Shown here: positions 27,028-36,941 of the stretch, one piece after another | How the letters are laid out: every line of letters starts with the position of its first letter | Numbering within the stretch: position 1 is the stretch's first letter | DNA from: Pedobacter frigiditerrae | GTDB lineage: Bacteria > Bacteroidota > Bacteroidia > Sphingobacteriales > Sphingobacteriaceae | DNA length: 64,000 bases | Direction: 5' to 3' | Assembly: GCF_004331645.1 (NCBI RefSeq) | Contig: NZ_SJSK01000002.1 | Coordinates: 372,001 to 436,000 of the forward strand | Made by a program: the position numbers and the translations under genes | The notes under the pieces: model-generated | The model's database searches: none | What the model was told of the DNA's origin: nothing | What the model saw: only the letters and a program-made list of their open reading frames with translations

Positions 27028-28167
27028 TTAACTCAATGCTTGCTCCAAATCTGCCAATAAATCTTCTATATCTTCTACGCCAACACTTAAGCGCAATAGG
27101 TTGTCAGTTACGCCAACTTTTTCACGTTCTTCTTTTGGAATAGAACCATGTGTCATTGTAGTTGGATGATTAACCAATGATTCTACACCTCCTAAAGATT
27201 CTGCCAAAGAGAAGACTTTAAATCTAGATGCAATTCTAAATGTTTCTTGTAAATCAGCGTCTTTTAGAGTAATAGAAACCATTCCACCGAAACCACGCAT
27301 CTGTTTTTTAGCAATATCATGATTAGGATGGTCTTCAAAACCTGGCCAATAAATTTTATCAATTTTTGGATGTTTCTTTAAATAATGGGCAACCTTCTCT
27401 CCGTTTTCGCAATGTGCTTTCATGCGCAAATGCAAAGTTTTAATTCCTCTTAAAACTAAGAAAGAATCTTGTGGACCAGGAGTTGCTCCACATGCATTGT
27501 AGATAAAAAACAAATCTTTATACAACTGCTCATCGTTAACCAAAAGCGCACCCATCACCACGTCAGAGTGACCACCGATATATTTTGTAACAGAGTGCAT
27601 TACTATATCAGCTCCTAAATCTGCCGGGTTTTGCAAATAAGGAGAAGCAAAAGTATTATCAACCGCTAAAAGCAGCTTATTTTCTTTTGTGATTTTTGCA
27701 ACACCTTCAATGTCAATAATTCGCATTGTTGGATTAGTTGGCGTTTCTATCCAAACTAACTTAGTGTTTTCGTTAACATACGGAATGATATTTTCAGGCT
27801 TAGATAAATCTAAAAAATGAAACTTAATTCCGTACTTCTGATAAACTTTAGTGAAAATACGATAAGATCCACCATATAAATCGTTCCCTGTAATTACCTC
27901 ATCACCAGGTTTTAACAACCTCAATACACAATCAGTTGCCCCCATTCCGCTACTAAAAGCTAAACCGAATTTACAGTTCTCTAAAGCTGCTAAACAATCT
28001 TCCAAGGCCTTACGCGTTGGATTTGTACCTCTAGAATATTCGTAACCCTTGTGCTCTCCAGGAGATTTTTGCCAATAGGTTGAGGTTTGGTAAATTGGTG
28101 TCATGACTGCACCAGTTGTTGGATCTGGTTCTTGACCAGCATGTATAGCTTTTGTTGCAAACTTCAT
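27028..28167 (-). CDS. Cystathionine gamma-synthase/lyase family PLP enzyme
   Basis: A 379-residue trans-sulfuration enzyme of the Cys/Met metabolism PLP family. The Schiff-base lysine is Lys195 in HSVTKYIGGHSDVVMG. EYSRGTNPTRKALE and FSSGMGATDC give the cofactor phosphate region, and the end has LLRLSVGVEDIEDLL. Family members make or cleave cystathionine or act as methionine gamma-lyase; sequence alone does not fix which. The best guess is cystathionine gamma-synthase in methionine synthesis. It follows one base after the upstream conserved gene on the same strand, so the two are cotranscribed. Confidence 0.93.
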   Translation of the reverse strand: MKFATKAIHAGQEPDPTTGAVMTPIYQTSTYWQKSPGEHKGYEYSRGTNPTRKALEDCLAALENCKFGLAFSSGMGATDCVLRLLKPGDEVITGNDLYGGSYRIFTKVYQKYGIKFHFLDLSKPENIIPYVNENTKLVWIETPTNPTMRIIDIEGVAKITKENKLLLAVDNTFASPYLQNPADLGADIVMHSVTKYIGGHSDVVMGALLVNDEQLYKDLFFIYNACGATPGPQDSFLVLRGIKTLHLRMKAHCENGEKVAHYLKKHPKIDKIYWPGFEDHPNHDIAKKQMRGFGGMVSITLKDADLQETFRIASRFKVFSLAESLGGVESLVNHPTTMTHGSIPKEEREKVGVTDNLLRLSVGVEDIEDLLADLEQALS

Positions 28168-28168
28168 G

Positions 28169-28858
28169 TTATAGATTATTTTGCTGTATTTCTGAACTGA
28201 ATAAATAACCTAAACGCTTACCTGTTGGGTATCCGCTTGCGGCTATTAGTGATTGTTTTTGATGTAAGGTTACGTCTTTTATTTGTGCAAATGGTGGTAG
28301 CAGCAAATCTGTGTTTAAGCACAAAAGTATAGACCTTTCTAAAATATCTGTCAAATTTTCTTCAGTAACCATATTGGCTTCAAAGTCTTCGTATAAAAAG
28401 CCTAATGCACCATCACCTTCTACCAGAAAATGTTTTTCCTTGTTAACTAATATCCTAGCAATTAACGAACCTTCATCAGCTAACCTGTTATATTTAATTG
28501 AATCGGCTAAAAAATTATGGATGTAAATTACGCCACAATAACTGAGGCTCTCATCTGCCTTTACATAATTAGTCTGAAAAATTGAATGTCCCTCCTCAAA
28601 GTTAAAAACATTGCTATGCATTGAAATCATCAGCATATCGCCAGAAAATTTCAACTGTGCTTCGAATAGGTTATTTTCCTTATAATTTACCTCCACAGAA
28701 GGGTCTTTACTGGTATAATCCCCATGCAGTCTTGCTGCAATTTTAGAAAGAATGGTTTTAGTTAAGCCAAACACCTCAGCTGTGCTGCGATAAATAGCTT
28801 GTTTTAAGGAAGCCGTACTTTCTAATTTGCTGAGTATTTCTTTATAGTTATCTTCCAT
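28169..28858 (-). CDS. Conserved protein of unknown function, cotranscribed with the trans-sulfuration enzyme
   Basis: The frame is open to 28912, but the upstream codons come from a TATTGCGTAT word array. The Met at 28858 (MEDNYKEILSKLES) is preferred, giving 229 residues. No signal peptide or membrane helix is seen. Stretches such as KQAIYRSTAEVFGLTKTILSKI and SYCGVIYIHNFLADSIKYNRLADEG look conserved and soluble. I do not recognise a domain. Its stop codon is one base from the next start, so its product is made with the trans-sulfuration enzyme. Confidence 0.75.
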   Translation of the reverse strand: MEDNYKEILSKLESTASLKQAIYRSTAEVFGLTKTILSKIAARLHGDYTSKDPSVEVNYKENNLFEAQLKFSGDMLMISMHSNVFNFEEGHSIFQTNYVKADESLSYCGVIYIHNFLADSIKYNRLADEGSLIARILVNKEKHFLVEGDGALGFLYEDFEANMVTEENLTDILERSILLCLNTDLLLPPFAQIKDVTLHQKQSLIAASGYPTGKRLGYLFSSEIQQNNL

Positions 28859-28859
28859 T

Positions 28860-28952
28860 GGGTATAGGGTATTGCGTATTGCGTATTGAGAAATACCTAC
28901 TGAGCAAATCAATTAGACTTGATCAAATCTCTATACGCTATACGCATATCTC
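28860..28952. repeat. Word-array inverted repeat (TATTGCGTATTG type)
   Basis: GGGTATAGGGTATTGCGTAT and ATTGCGTATTGAG on the left are partly complementary to CTCTATACGC and TATACGCATATCTC on the right. It fills the gap between proS and the conserved gene, both on the minus strand. Confidence 0.6.
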
Positions 28953-28956
28953 AATT

Positions 28957-30429
28957 CTAATAAGCCCTTGCAAACAACACTCTTTGTATAGATGGTTTAC
29001 CAGTTAATATACAAACACCTTCTTCTTGTTTATTGTTTAACGGGATACATCTTATTGTTGCTTTTGTTTCCTCTTTAATTTGTTTTTCGGTTTCTGCTGT
29101 GCCATCCCAGTGTGCAGAGATAAAGCCAGTTTTGCCATCTAACAATTCTTTAAATTCATCGTAAGAGTTAGCTTCGGTAATGTGCTCTTCTCTAAATTGA
29201 TGTGCCCTGCTATAAATATTTTCTTGAATTTCATTTAACAAGTTAGCAATGTAAATATCCAATCCTTCTTGTGGAACTGTGGCTTTCTCCCTTGTATCTC
29301 TACGTGCTAATTCTACCGTACCATTCTCCATGTCTCTACCACCTATTGCTAAACGAACAGGAACTCCTTTTAGCTCATATTCTGCAAATTTGAATCCAGG
29401 ACGTTGACTATCTCTACTATCGTATTTCACAGAGATGCCCATTCCTTTTAGCTTCATCATTAATTCATTTACAAAAGTTGAAATTTTAGCTAAATCTTCA
29501 TCACCTTTATAGATTGGAACAATTACCACTTGGATTGGCGCCAATTTTGGAGGTAATACCAAACCAGCATCATCACTATGTGCCATGATTAAAGCCCCCA
29601 TTAGGCGAGTTGAAACGCCCCAGGACGTAGCCCATACGTGTTCTTGTTTACCTTCCTTACTTGTAAACTTTACATCAAAAGCTTTTGCAAAATTCTGGCC
29701 TAAAAAGTGTGATGTTCCGGCTTGTAAAGCTTTTCCATCTTGCATTAATGCTTCAATACAATAAGTTTCTAAGGCGCCAGCAAAACGCTCAGTTGGCGTT
29801 TTTTTACCTTTCACAACAGGCACAGCCATCCAGTTTTCCGCAAAATCTGCATATACATCTAACATTCTTTCTGTTTCTTCAACAGCTTCTTGAGAAGTTG
29901 CATGAGCGGTATGTCCTTCTTGCCACAAAAACTCAGTAGTACGTAAAAACAAACGAGTTCTCATTTCCCAACGAACCACATTGGCCCATTGGTTAATCAG
30001 TAAAGGCAAATCGCGATAAGATTCTATCCAACCTCTGTAAGTATTCCAAATTATGGTTTCTGAAGTAGGGCGAACAATTAATTCTTCCTCTAATTTTGCA
30101 GTTTCATCAACTACTATGTTTCCATTACCATCATTTTTAAGACGATAATGTGTCACAACAGCACACTCTGTGGCAAAACCCTCTACGTGTGCAGCTTCTT
30201 TAGAAAAATATGACTTAGGGATGAACAAGGGGAAGTAAGCGTTACTATGGCCAGTGTCTTTAAATTTTTGGTCTAAAACTGCCTGAATTTTCTCCCAAAT
30301 TGAATAACCATATGGCTTTATTACCATACATCCTTTAACCGAAGAATGCTCGGCTAAGTCGGCTTTTATAACAATATCGTTATACCATTGAGAATAATCG
30401 TCGTTTTTACTCGTAATACCTTTGCTCAT
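28957..30429 (-). CDS. proS: Prolyl-tRNA synthetase, archaeal/eukaryal type
   Basis: A 490-residue class II aminoacyl-tRNA synthetase charging tRNA-Pro. The length and the start ([20 protein letters not shown]) fit the short ProS3 type without the bacterial editing insertion. Class II motif 2 is seen around [22 protein letters not shown], and motif 3 near [17 protein letters not shown]. The C-terminal zinc-type extension ends in RVLFARAY. This form is normal in Bacteroidota. The gene is divergent from the Tyr/Gly-rich lipoprotein gene, with a 105-base region between. Confidence 0.96.
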   Translation of the reverse strand: MSKGITSKNDDYSQWYNDIVIKADLAEHSSVKGCMVIKPYGYSIWEKIQAVLDQKFKDTGHSNAYFPLFIPKSYFSKEAAHVEGFATECAVVTHYRLKNDGNGNIVVDETAKLEEELIVRPTSETIIWNTYRGWIESYRDLPLLINQWANVVRWEMRTRLFLRTTEFLWQEGHTAHATSQEAVEETERMLDVYADFAENWMAVPVVKGKKTPTERFAGALETYCIEALMQDGKALQAGTSHFLGQNFAKAFDVKFTSKEGKQEHVWATSWGVSTRLMGALIMAHSDDAGLVLPPKLAPIQVVIVPIYKGDEDLAKISTFVNELMMKLKGMGISVKYDSRDSQRPGFKFAEYELKGVPVRLAIGGRDMENGTVELARRDTREKATVPQEGLDIYIANLLNEIQENIYSRAHQFREEHITEANSYDEFKELLDGKTGFISAHWDGTAETEKQIKEETKATIRCIPLNNKQEEGVCILTGKPSIQRVLFARAY

Positions 30430-30534
30430 AACTAATTGGAACGTTTTTTGTGTTAAATTTCTTGTAAAGTCGTTTACAAAGCTATAAATTTATAGCTACA
30501 ATTTAATTGAGCACACAAACAAAACACACATATC

Positions 30535-31500
30535 ATGAAATCTAACCATTTATTCACCAGTTTGCTCGCGGTAACTGCCTTGTTGGTTGCCTCTTGCTCT
30601 ACTCCAAAAATGGCGCAAAATGCTGCCGTTCAGGACGACGTGTACAACACAACTGCACAAGCTAAGGAGTATAAGCCTTCGGAGCCGGTTCAAGCTACAC
30701 AAACAGACCAACAATCTAATGCTGACTATTATGGAAGAACTAATCCTAATTACGATATGGATTATTATTCTCGTATAGACAGATTTTACTATGGCAGCCA
30801 GTATAGAGGTTATTATGATCCATACTACAACTATTATGGCTACAACTCTTATTATAACCCATACAGCTTTGGTTACGGACTTGGTTATGGTTATAGTGGA
30901 TTAAGCCTTTATTATGGCGGTTATTTTAACAATTGGGGATATTTTGGCAGCCCTTATTATAATCCTTATTGGGGTATTTACTCAAATTACAACTATTTTG
31001 GTTCTGGATATTATGGCAATGGATATGGTGGCTACTACGGAGGGGGTTATTATGCTGGCGGAGGTGCTTACAGCCCTAACTATGGTACAAGACCAAATAG
31101 AGGTGGTGAAAATGGCGTAAGAAGAGGCAGCGGAACAGGTTATAATGGTGGTTCAGGTATAGGAGCACCTACTAGATCAAACACTGGAGCTGGCTCTGGC
31201 AATACCGTTACTAGAAGCAGAGCAGAAATGTACAATCCTGCAGGACCAAGTGGAACTACAACTCGCCCAACTGGAACTAGTAATAACGGGGGGTCTTACA
31301 CACCAAGTAGAACAACTACCACAACAGATTCTAGACCAACTAGAACAAGTGAGAGCTCAAGACCAGCACCCACTTATAGTCCCCCACCAACTCAATCAAG
31401 CTCTCCTCCTTCAAGAGCAGAAAGCTCAGGAAGTAGTTCTTCAGGTAGCAGTAGCAGTGGTGGCGGCGGTGGCGGCAGACCAGGTAGAGGTGGAAGATAA
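30535..31500 (+). CDS. Tyr/Gly-rich low-complexity lipoprotein
   Basis: A 321-residue exported protein with a lipobox ending in LLVASC (Cys21 would be lipidated). The middle (about 60-185) is dominated by Tyr, Gly and Asn (YYDPYYNYYGYNSYY style). The rest, to the end, is Gly/Ser/Thr/Pro/Arg-rich (SGSSSSGSSSSGGGGGG). No folded domain is evident, so it is likely intrinsically disordered and anchored in the outer membrane. It is followed after 22 bases by the OmpP1-like gene. That pairing recurs in Bacteroidota, which suggests cotranscription, but the role is unknown. Confidence 0.85.
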   Translation: MKSNHLFTSLLAVTALLVASCSTPKMAQNAAVQDDVYNTTAQAKEYKPSEPVQATQTDQQSNADYYGRTNPNYDMDYYSRIDRFYYGSQYRGYYDPYYNYYGYNSYYNPYSFGYGLGYGYSGLSLYYGGYFNNWGYFGSPYYNPYWGIYSNYNYFGSGYYGNGYGGYYGGGYYAGGGAYSPNYGTRPNRGGENGVRRGSGTGYNGGSGIGAPTRSNTGAGSGNTVTRSRAEMYNPAGPSGTTTRPTGTSNNGGSYTPSRTTTTTDSRPTRTSESSRPAPTYSPPPTQSSSPPSRAESSGSSSSGSSSSGGGGGGRPGRGGR

Positions 31501-31522
31501 TCTAAATTAACATTCAACACAG

Positions 31523-33034
31523 ATGAAAAAAATTATATTAATGTTTGTGGTAGCTATAGTAGCTACTACAAGCAATACTTACGCTCAATACTCTGGCGAC
31601 GCACTTCGCTTTTCTCAAACAAATTATGGCAGTACTGCTCGTTTTAAAGCAATGGGTAATGCGCAAATTGGAGTTGGTGGAGACATGAGCTCTTTAGGTG
31701 GAAACCCTGCTGGATTAGGTTTATTTACTAAATCAGAATTTAGCTTAACACCAGAGTTTAATGGCGGTGGCGTTAACGCCTCTTACCTTGGGCAAAATAC
31801 CAATACTACAAAAGGCCAATTAAACATTAACCAAATTGGTGCCGTATTCTATGTTCCAACTTACAAACAAAAAGGTCAAGACACTAAAAAAGGACTAGTT
31901 AGTGGTGTTTTTGGTTTAGGTTATAGTAGAAACAATGATTATAGTACTGAAATTAATTACGGAGGCCCTAACAATAAAAATTCTATCGCAGATTATTTTG
32001 CTGAACTTGCTGGATCAGGTGTTCCTAGTAATTTAGGAGAAGGTAGTTTAGAAAGGATGGCTTATGATAATTATTTGATTAGCTATGATAATGTTGCCAA
32101 TAATTATTTCCCAGAAACTTTTGCAGATGCATCTAATGCAAATATTCAGCGTAAAAACGAAGTAAGATCTGGTTCTGTATCTGAATTTAATTTTTCCGGA
32201 GCTGCCAACATCGGCAATAAGGTTTATATTGGTGCAAGTATTGGTTTAGTAGATATTAAATACAATACCGATGCACAATATGAAGAAAGTGGAAAAGCTA
32301 GAGAATACAATTCGGCTGGTATTTTAACAGGCGCTAATACGCCTTACAAATTACTTTTCAACCAAAGTCAGGTAACCAAAGGTTCTGGCGTAAATGGACG
32401 TATTGGTATTATTGTTAGACCGGTAGACAACCTTAGATTAGGTGCAACCGTGCAAACCCCTACTTGGTTTGTAATTGACGACAGTTATACAGAAGGCTTA
32501 GATAATAGAGGAACAGCTAGAGGAACTACAGATGAGCAGACTTATGATTATACTTACAACTTAAGAACACCATTAAAAGGATCTTTTGGAGCAAGTTATA
32601 TCATTGCCGGTCAAGCTATCATTTCTGCAGACATTGATTATGTTGATTATGCAAATATTAAATTTTCAAACAACAATGGAAGCGGTGCAAGTTCTACCAT
32701 TACTTCGAATAATAAAGCTGTAAGAGATAACTATCAGAGTGCAATTAATTACAGAATTGGGGCCGAATATAAAATCAATAGTGTTAGTTTAAGAGCAGGT
32801 TACGGTTTAAATGGTAGTCCATATAAAACTGATGAAGATAATTTCTACGATACTAAGATGTACAGTGGAGGTTTAGGGTATAGGGTAAACAACTATTATA
32901 TAGATTTAGCTTACCAAAGAATTGAGGCAAACAATACTTATAGCCCATATACTTTAAATAATTTCTCTGAACCAGTAGCCGATGTTAAAAGCAGCAAAAA
33001 CAATGTGTTCTTAACTTTAGGATTAAGATTTTAA
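31523..33034 (+). CDS. OmpP1/FadL/TodX-family outer-membrane transporter
   Basis: A 503-residue outer-membrane beta-barrel for uptake of hydrophobic compounds. It has a signal peptide ending in NTYAQ (about residue 21). The FadL-type N-terminal hatch contains GSTARFKAMGNAQIGVGGD and the family-typical NPAG (GGNPAGLGLF). The barrel strands alternate polar and aromatic residues to the terminal NNVFLTLGLRF, a good outer-membrane insertion signal. In other bacteria the family imports long-chain fatty acids or aromatics; the substrate here is unknown. A bidirectional terminator follows. Confidence 0.93.
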   Translation: MKKIILMFVVAIVATTSNTYAQYSGDALRFSQTNYGSTARFKAMGNAQIGVGGDMSSLGGNPAGLGLFTKSEFSLTPEFNGGGVNASYLGQNTNTTKGQLNINQIGAVFYVPTYKQKGQDTKKGLVSGVFGLGYSRNNDYSTEINYGGPNNKNSIADYFAELAGSGVPSNLGEGSLERMAYDNYLISYDNVANNYFPETFADASNANIQRKNEVRSGSVSEFNFSGAANIGNKVYIGASIGLVDIKYNTDAQYEESGKAREYNSAGILTGANTPYKLLFNQSQVTKGSGVNGRIGIIVRPVDNLRLGATVQTPTWFVIDDSYTEGLDNRGTARGTTDEQTYDYTYNLRTPLKGSFGASYIIAGQAIISADIDYVDYANIKFSNNNGSGASSTITSNNKAVRDNYQSAINYRIGAEYKINSVSLRAGYGLNGSPYKTDEDNFYDTKMYSGGLGYRVNNYYIDLAYQRIEANNTYSPYTLNNFSEPVADVKSSKNNVFLTLGLRF

Positions 33035-33049
33035 AAATACTAGGTTAAC

Positions 33050-33085
33050 AAAAAAGGCTTCTCAATAAATTGAGAAGCCTTTTTT
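33050..33085. terminator. Bidirectional intrinsic terminator between convergent genes
   Basis: A GGCTTCTCAA / TTGAGAAGCC stem with a TAAA loop is flanked by an A-run on one side and a T-run on the other. It serves the OmpP1 gene on the plus strand and the 33155-33943 gene on the minus strand. Confidence 0.92.
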
Positions 33086-33154
33086 GTTTGATAACAATGG
33101 AAAACATCATTAATTCTTTTTCTTATCTACCTTAAGATTTGAGTTTAACTATCT

Positions 33155-33943
33155 TTAATGGATTTGCTTAATTAACCAACTTGCCATATCATTGGCTGCT
33201 TTATCATTCTCAAACCTAACAGGCAACCTTCCATTTACATATTCATTATACAACCATGGGTCGCCAACTGCCAATACCATACCTTTGCCGTACTTAGCGC
33301 TTACCATGACATTTTTCCCATCTGTTGTTTTTAACACAGGTTTTGCTGTATGATTAATTGCAATAGAAGATGCATCTTTAATAAAAATATGCTTCGCAGT
33401 TTTTAATATGGGATTATTTTCAATGCTGATTTCACCATCTGCAAAATGTTGGTCGTCGGTTACATGAAGGATTAAATCTTTATTAAAGGCAAAGCCGAAT
33501 TTAGAAGTTAATATGTTCAAATGTTCCAGGTCTGCATTTACTTCATCGTTGGCCATTAACAACAAAACACCACCTGCTTTTACCCATTTTGCAATTGCTA
33601 CTGCTTCTGTTTCGTTAACATAATTAGGTTTCGGATTGTCTTTTAGATTATCTGGATCTACAATGATATAAATATCGGTACCTTTTAATTTTGCTTCATC
33701 TGGAGCGGTACTTAAGGTTTTCAATTCTTTTGCCCCATTCTTTTTAAAGGCCTCGCCAAAAATTGAAAAGCCAGACATTTCAGTTTCATTCCATTGGTAA
33801 TGAAAAGTAACCATGTTACCCGACTTGTCTTTTTTAGTTTCCTGGTTATAATAGTTATCTATGGTAACAGTTTGTGCATTTAGCCCTAGCCCAATAAAAG
33901 TCATCGGGCAAATCATCCATATTTTGTTCAAAAATTTATTCAT
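33155..33943 (-). CDS. Secreted DUF4350-like protein (ThuA/GATase-like fold)
   Basis: A 262-residue exported protein with a signal peptide ending in LGLNAQ. The body shows the alternating strand/helix pattern of a Rossmann-like GATase fold: DIYIIVDPDN, AVAIAKWVKAGGVLLLMANDE, LNILTSKFGFAF, and KGMVLAVGDPWLYNEY near the end. This DUF4350-type domain is found fused or next to unsaturated rhamnogalacturonyl hydrolases in Bacteroidota. Here it stands alone, 20 kb from the rhamnosidase locus. The function is unknown; a sugar-linked role is inference only. Confidence 0.7.
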   Translation of the reverse strand: MNKFLNKIWMICPMTFIGLGLNAQTVTIDNYYNQETKKDKSGNMVTFHYQWNETEMSGFSIFGEAFKKNGAKELKTLSTAPDEAKLKGTDIYIIVDPDNLKDNPKPNYVNETEAVAIAKWVKAGGVLLLMANDEVNADLEHLNILTSKFGFAFNKDLILHVTDDQHFADGEISIENNPILKTAKHIFIKDASSIAINHTAKPVLKTTDGKNVMVSAKYGKGMVLAVGDPWLYNEYVNGRLPVRFENDKAANDMASWLIKQIH

Positions 33944-34414
33944 CGTATCTAGTATTTAAGTTTAGCATAAAGATAATTCATTAAAGGCATTACATGCCAG
34001 CAAGGGCACAAGAAATCGACCAAATATACTTAAGCTACCCTGCTGACGATGCTTTACCTTGAAATATTATCCCTCCATTACAACTTGTTTCCTTTACAGC
34101 TCTATCTATTTTTAGGAAATTAAAACAATTAGCATTTGATCAATACAAATATTTGCTTAGTTCTCTTAACTAAACTATAAATACTTGAATTAAAGAAAGA
34201 GTTTAACACTGCACAAACGTTTGTTCTGCGTTACATTTGATAATTGAAATTATCTTTCAGAATTTTTGATTCAACTTGTTATTATTTCACCAGTCTGATG
34301 AATTGATATGTGTTTTAAAAAAATTTAGAAAAAAGAACAGGAGCAAATAAACTTTGCCTTGCGGTTTCTATTAACAGTTATTAAAACTCTCTAAGAAAGT
34401 TTGATAAAGTAATT
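33944..34414. other. Intergenic region upstream of the DUF4350-like gene
   Basis: An AT-rich stretch with no supported gene or RNA. A near-perfect palindrome, GATAATT-GA-AATTATC, lies at 34239-34254 and could be an operator. The part near 33944-34000 should hold the promoter of the downstream minus-strand gene. Nothing else is apparent. Confidence 0.5.
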
Positions 34415-36247
34415 TTATATGACCCCATATAAACTACCACCCTTTTCTCCCATTTGATCTATTTTTTGTTCTACTGTTGGATCTTTGATCAATTCTGGAG
34501 CGTGATGAGGTTTCTTTCTTGCATCAATGATCAATGGTCCATTACAGCCCCAATGTTTGTTGGTATTAAAATCATTAACACCATCAATATCAGTTGCAGG
34601 ATTGCTTCTGGTAAATGTTACCCAAACCAAATTATTAATGTTTGCAGCGGTAAACTCAGCATCATCGCCTACAACAATTAAGGGTAATGATTTCAAATCC
34701 TCAGCCTTTAAATGGGATTTTAAGGTTGCTATTTCTGTTTTGGCACTATCATATTGATAAGGATTTGCTTCAATAACCATCACCCCTGGCATAGCCATTT
34801 TTGGATTGTTAAATCCATCTGGTAAGCTAAAGTTAGCAGGTAATGATTTCGTTAAGTCCCTTTTCTTTTCTCCAGCTGCTGCAAAAACAACTTTAGAGCC
34901 AGCGTTTAATCCCTCACCCGAATAATCTAGCGTATCAATGGTGGTATTGGTATGGAAATGTAAATCCTTTGTGAAGTCAATTCTTTCTAGCATGTGCTGA
35001 AGAAAATGTTCGATGTGATTGGTGCTTAAATTTTCATCATCTTCTCTTGCTGCTATAAATAGATATTTAGCCAAACTCAATTGGTTTTTACCTAAAATAT
35101 GATTAGCGATGGTTAAAATTTCTTGAGGTTTCCTGTCTTTTAAATAAGGCGTATACCTTTCGCTACCAATGGCAAACAGCAATGGATGCACACCTGCGGC
35201 ATCAACTGCATTTACTTCTTTTAAGCCTGAGATTTCTTTCGGAATGGCAGAGCCAGTTATTTCGTGAATAAGCGCACCAAAACTGGTATCTTCTTGTGGG
35301 GGTCTGCCAACAACCGTGAACGACCAAACTGCATCTTTTTTATGATAAACATTATGAACCTTCATCAATGGAAAAGGATGTGTTAAACTGTAATAGCCCA
35401 AATGGTCGCCAAATGGTCCTTCAGGTTTATTTTCCTGTGGGTAAACAATACCTGTAATTACAAAATCAGCATCTGCAGAAATACAGAAACCTTCCTCGTC
35501 ATAAAAATACCTAAACCGTCTATTGCCCATCGCTCCTGCAAAAGTTAACTCAGATAATCCCTCTGGCAAAGGCATTACTGCAGCTAAAGGATGTGATGGT
35601 GGCCCACCGACAAAAATACTTACTTTTAAAGGTTGTTCTTTTGCATTTGCCTTGGTTTGGTGTACCCCAATTCCCCTATGAATTTGGTAGTGTAACCCTA
35701 TTTCTTTATCAGTAATGTAATCGTTTCCTGCTAATTGAATTCGGTACATTCCCAAATTGCCATTCATCACCCCTGGTTTATCTATATCTTCTGTAAAAAC
35801 TTGGGGCATGGTAATAAATGGCCCACCATCCATTGGCCAATTTACAATTTGTGGCAATGCACTAATGGTGGTTTTCTGGAAAGTACTTTTAAATAGCGAT
35901 TGTTTTAAAGGCAATGCCGATAAAGCCGTAAGGGCAGAACCAGCATATTTTAAAGGGTTTTTTAGTGCCTTTATGGGATCAGAACGTAAACCTACCAATT
36001 GTTCTACTTTTGGCAGGCTATCGCGAAACATAAATTTAGAACGGTCTAAGGTTCCGAAAAGATTAGAAACAGCAGGGAATTGACTTCCTTTTACGTTTTC
36101 AAACAATAAAGCCGGACCTTGATTTTCATACACTCGCAAATGAATGGCGGCCATCTCTAAATAAGGGTCAACCTCTTCTTTTATACGAATTAAATGACCA
36201 TGTTTTTCTAGGTCTGCAATGCAGTCTGCTAAGTTCTTGTATCCCAT
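34415..36247 (-). CDS. UbiD-family decarboxylase (prenylated-FMN dependent)
   Basis: A 610-residue cytosolic decarboxylase of the UbiD superfamily. The N-terminus (GYKNLADCIADLEKHGHLIRI) and the core blocks FITMPQVFTEDIDKPGVMNGN, MYRIQLAGNDYITDKEIGLHYQIHRG and KPEGPFGDHLGYYSL are family-typical; EGPFGDH carries part of the prFMN/metal site. In Bacteroidota the genomic equivalent is usually assigned to menaquinone synthesis, but UbiD enzymes vary in substrate, so the pathway is a guess. No UbiX-like flavin prenyltransferase lies nearby. It is 45 bases from the dps gene on the same strand. Confidence 0.93.
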   Translation of the reverse strand: MGYKNLADCIADLEKHGHLIRIKEEVDPYLEMAAIHLRVYENQGPALLFENVKGSQFPAVSNLFGTLDRSKFMFRDSLPKVEQLVGLRSDPIKALKNPLKYAGSALTALSALPLKQSLFKSTFQKTTISALPQIVNWPMDGGPFITMPQVFTEDIDKPGVMNGNLGMYRIQLAGNDYITDKEIGLHYQIHRGIGVHQTKANAKEQPLKVSIFVGGPPSHPLAAVMPLPEGLSELTFAGAMGNRRFRYFYDEEGFCISADADFVITGIVYPQENKPEGPFGDHLGYYSLTHPFPLMKVHNVYHKKDAVWSFTVVGRPPQEDTSFGALIHEITGSAIPKEISGLKEVNAVDAAGVHPLLFAIGSERYTPYLKDRKPQEILTIANHILGKNQLSLAKYLFIAAREDDENLSTNHIEHFLQHMLERIDFTKDLHFHTNTTIDTLDYSGEGLNAGSKVVFAAAGEKKRDLTKSLPANFSLPDGFNNPKMAMPGVMVIEANPYQYDSAKTEIATLKSHLKAEDLKSLPLIVVGDDAEFTAANINNLVWVTFTRSNPATDIDGVNDFNTNKHWGCNGPLIIDARKKPHHAPELIKDPTVEQKIDQMGEKGGSLYGVI

Positions 36248-36256
36248 TTACAAAGA

Positions 36257-36291
36257 TAATTAGCTAATTCGCAAATTAGCTAATTAGCTTA
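36257..36291. repeat. Short word-array repeat (AATTAGCTAATT type)
   Basis: AATTAGCTAATTCGCAAATT and AGCTAATTAGCTTATT form a self-complementary stretch between the dps and UbiD genes. Confidence 0.5.
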
Positions 36292-36292
36292 T

Positions 36293-36772
36293 TTATTTCT
36301 TACCAGCGAAAGAGCGTAACATCCAAGTTGTTTTCTCTTTAAATTGCATGAAACGGTTTACCATGTCATTGGTTCCATCATCACCAGCAGTATCTGATGC
36401 TTCTAGCAAATCACGTTCTAACTCGATTAGTTTTGCCATGTCTTCTAAAACGGCATCAACCATAGCTAAATCATTTAAGCCAATGGTATCAATTTCTTTA
36501 ATGGTAGATTCTTTAATGTAATCAGCAAAACGACTGTGAGGTGGTTTCCCTAATGTTAAAACACGCTCGGCAATTTCATCAATTGTTAATTGAGCGTTGG
36601 TATATAATTCTTCAAACTTGATGTGTAAGGTAAAAAAGTTTTGGCCTTTAATGTTCCAATGGCAACCTCTTAGCTTTTGATAATGAATGTGGTAATTGGC
36701 TAAGTAGTCATTTAACATATCTACTACTGGTTTAACTTTTTTTTCGCTTAAACTAATTTCTTTTGCGTCCAT
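36293..36772 (-). CDS. dps: Dps-family DNA-protection / ferritin-like protein
   Basis: A 159-residue mini-ferritin that oxidises and stores iron in a dodecamer and shields DNA during starvation or peroxide stress. The ferroxidase region is seen in YQKLRGCHWNIKGQNFFTLH followed by FEELYTNAQLTIDEIAERV, with His38, His50 and the Glu/Asp ligands. Length is typical. It precedes the UbiD-type gene by 45 bases with a small repeat between. No OxyR or other operator could be recognised in the 170-base upstream region. Confidence 0.94.
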   Translation of the reverse strand: MDAKEISLSEKKVKPVVDMLNDYLANYHIHYQKLRGCHWNIKGQNFFTLHIKFEELYTNAQLTIDEIAERVLTLGKPPHSRFADYIKESTIKEIDTIGLNDLAMVDAVLEDMAKLIELERDLLEASDTAGDDGTNDMVNRFMQFKEKTTWMLRSFAGKK

Positions 36773-36941
36773 GATAATTTCGATGATTTAATTTCAATAA
36801 TAAAACAATCACTCTTAAGATTGGTTTGGCTAAATTTAGGAAAAAAGCACAATAGATATGTCATAATAACGTTTTAGCTACATCATTTACCCTAAAAATT
36901 ATTTTCGTATAATTGTCAACCAAATACTTTCAAGAAATTTA

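Noticed and set aside
31250..31510. Alternative-frame protein within the Tyr/Gly-rich lipoprotein gene
   Set aside because: It is a shadow of low-complexity codons without a signal, motif or plausible start.
34239..34254. GATAATT palindrome as a defined operator
   Set aside because: AT-rich palindromes arise easily at this base composition and no cognate regulator is nearby. It is noted within the intergenic entry only.
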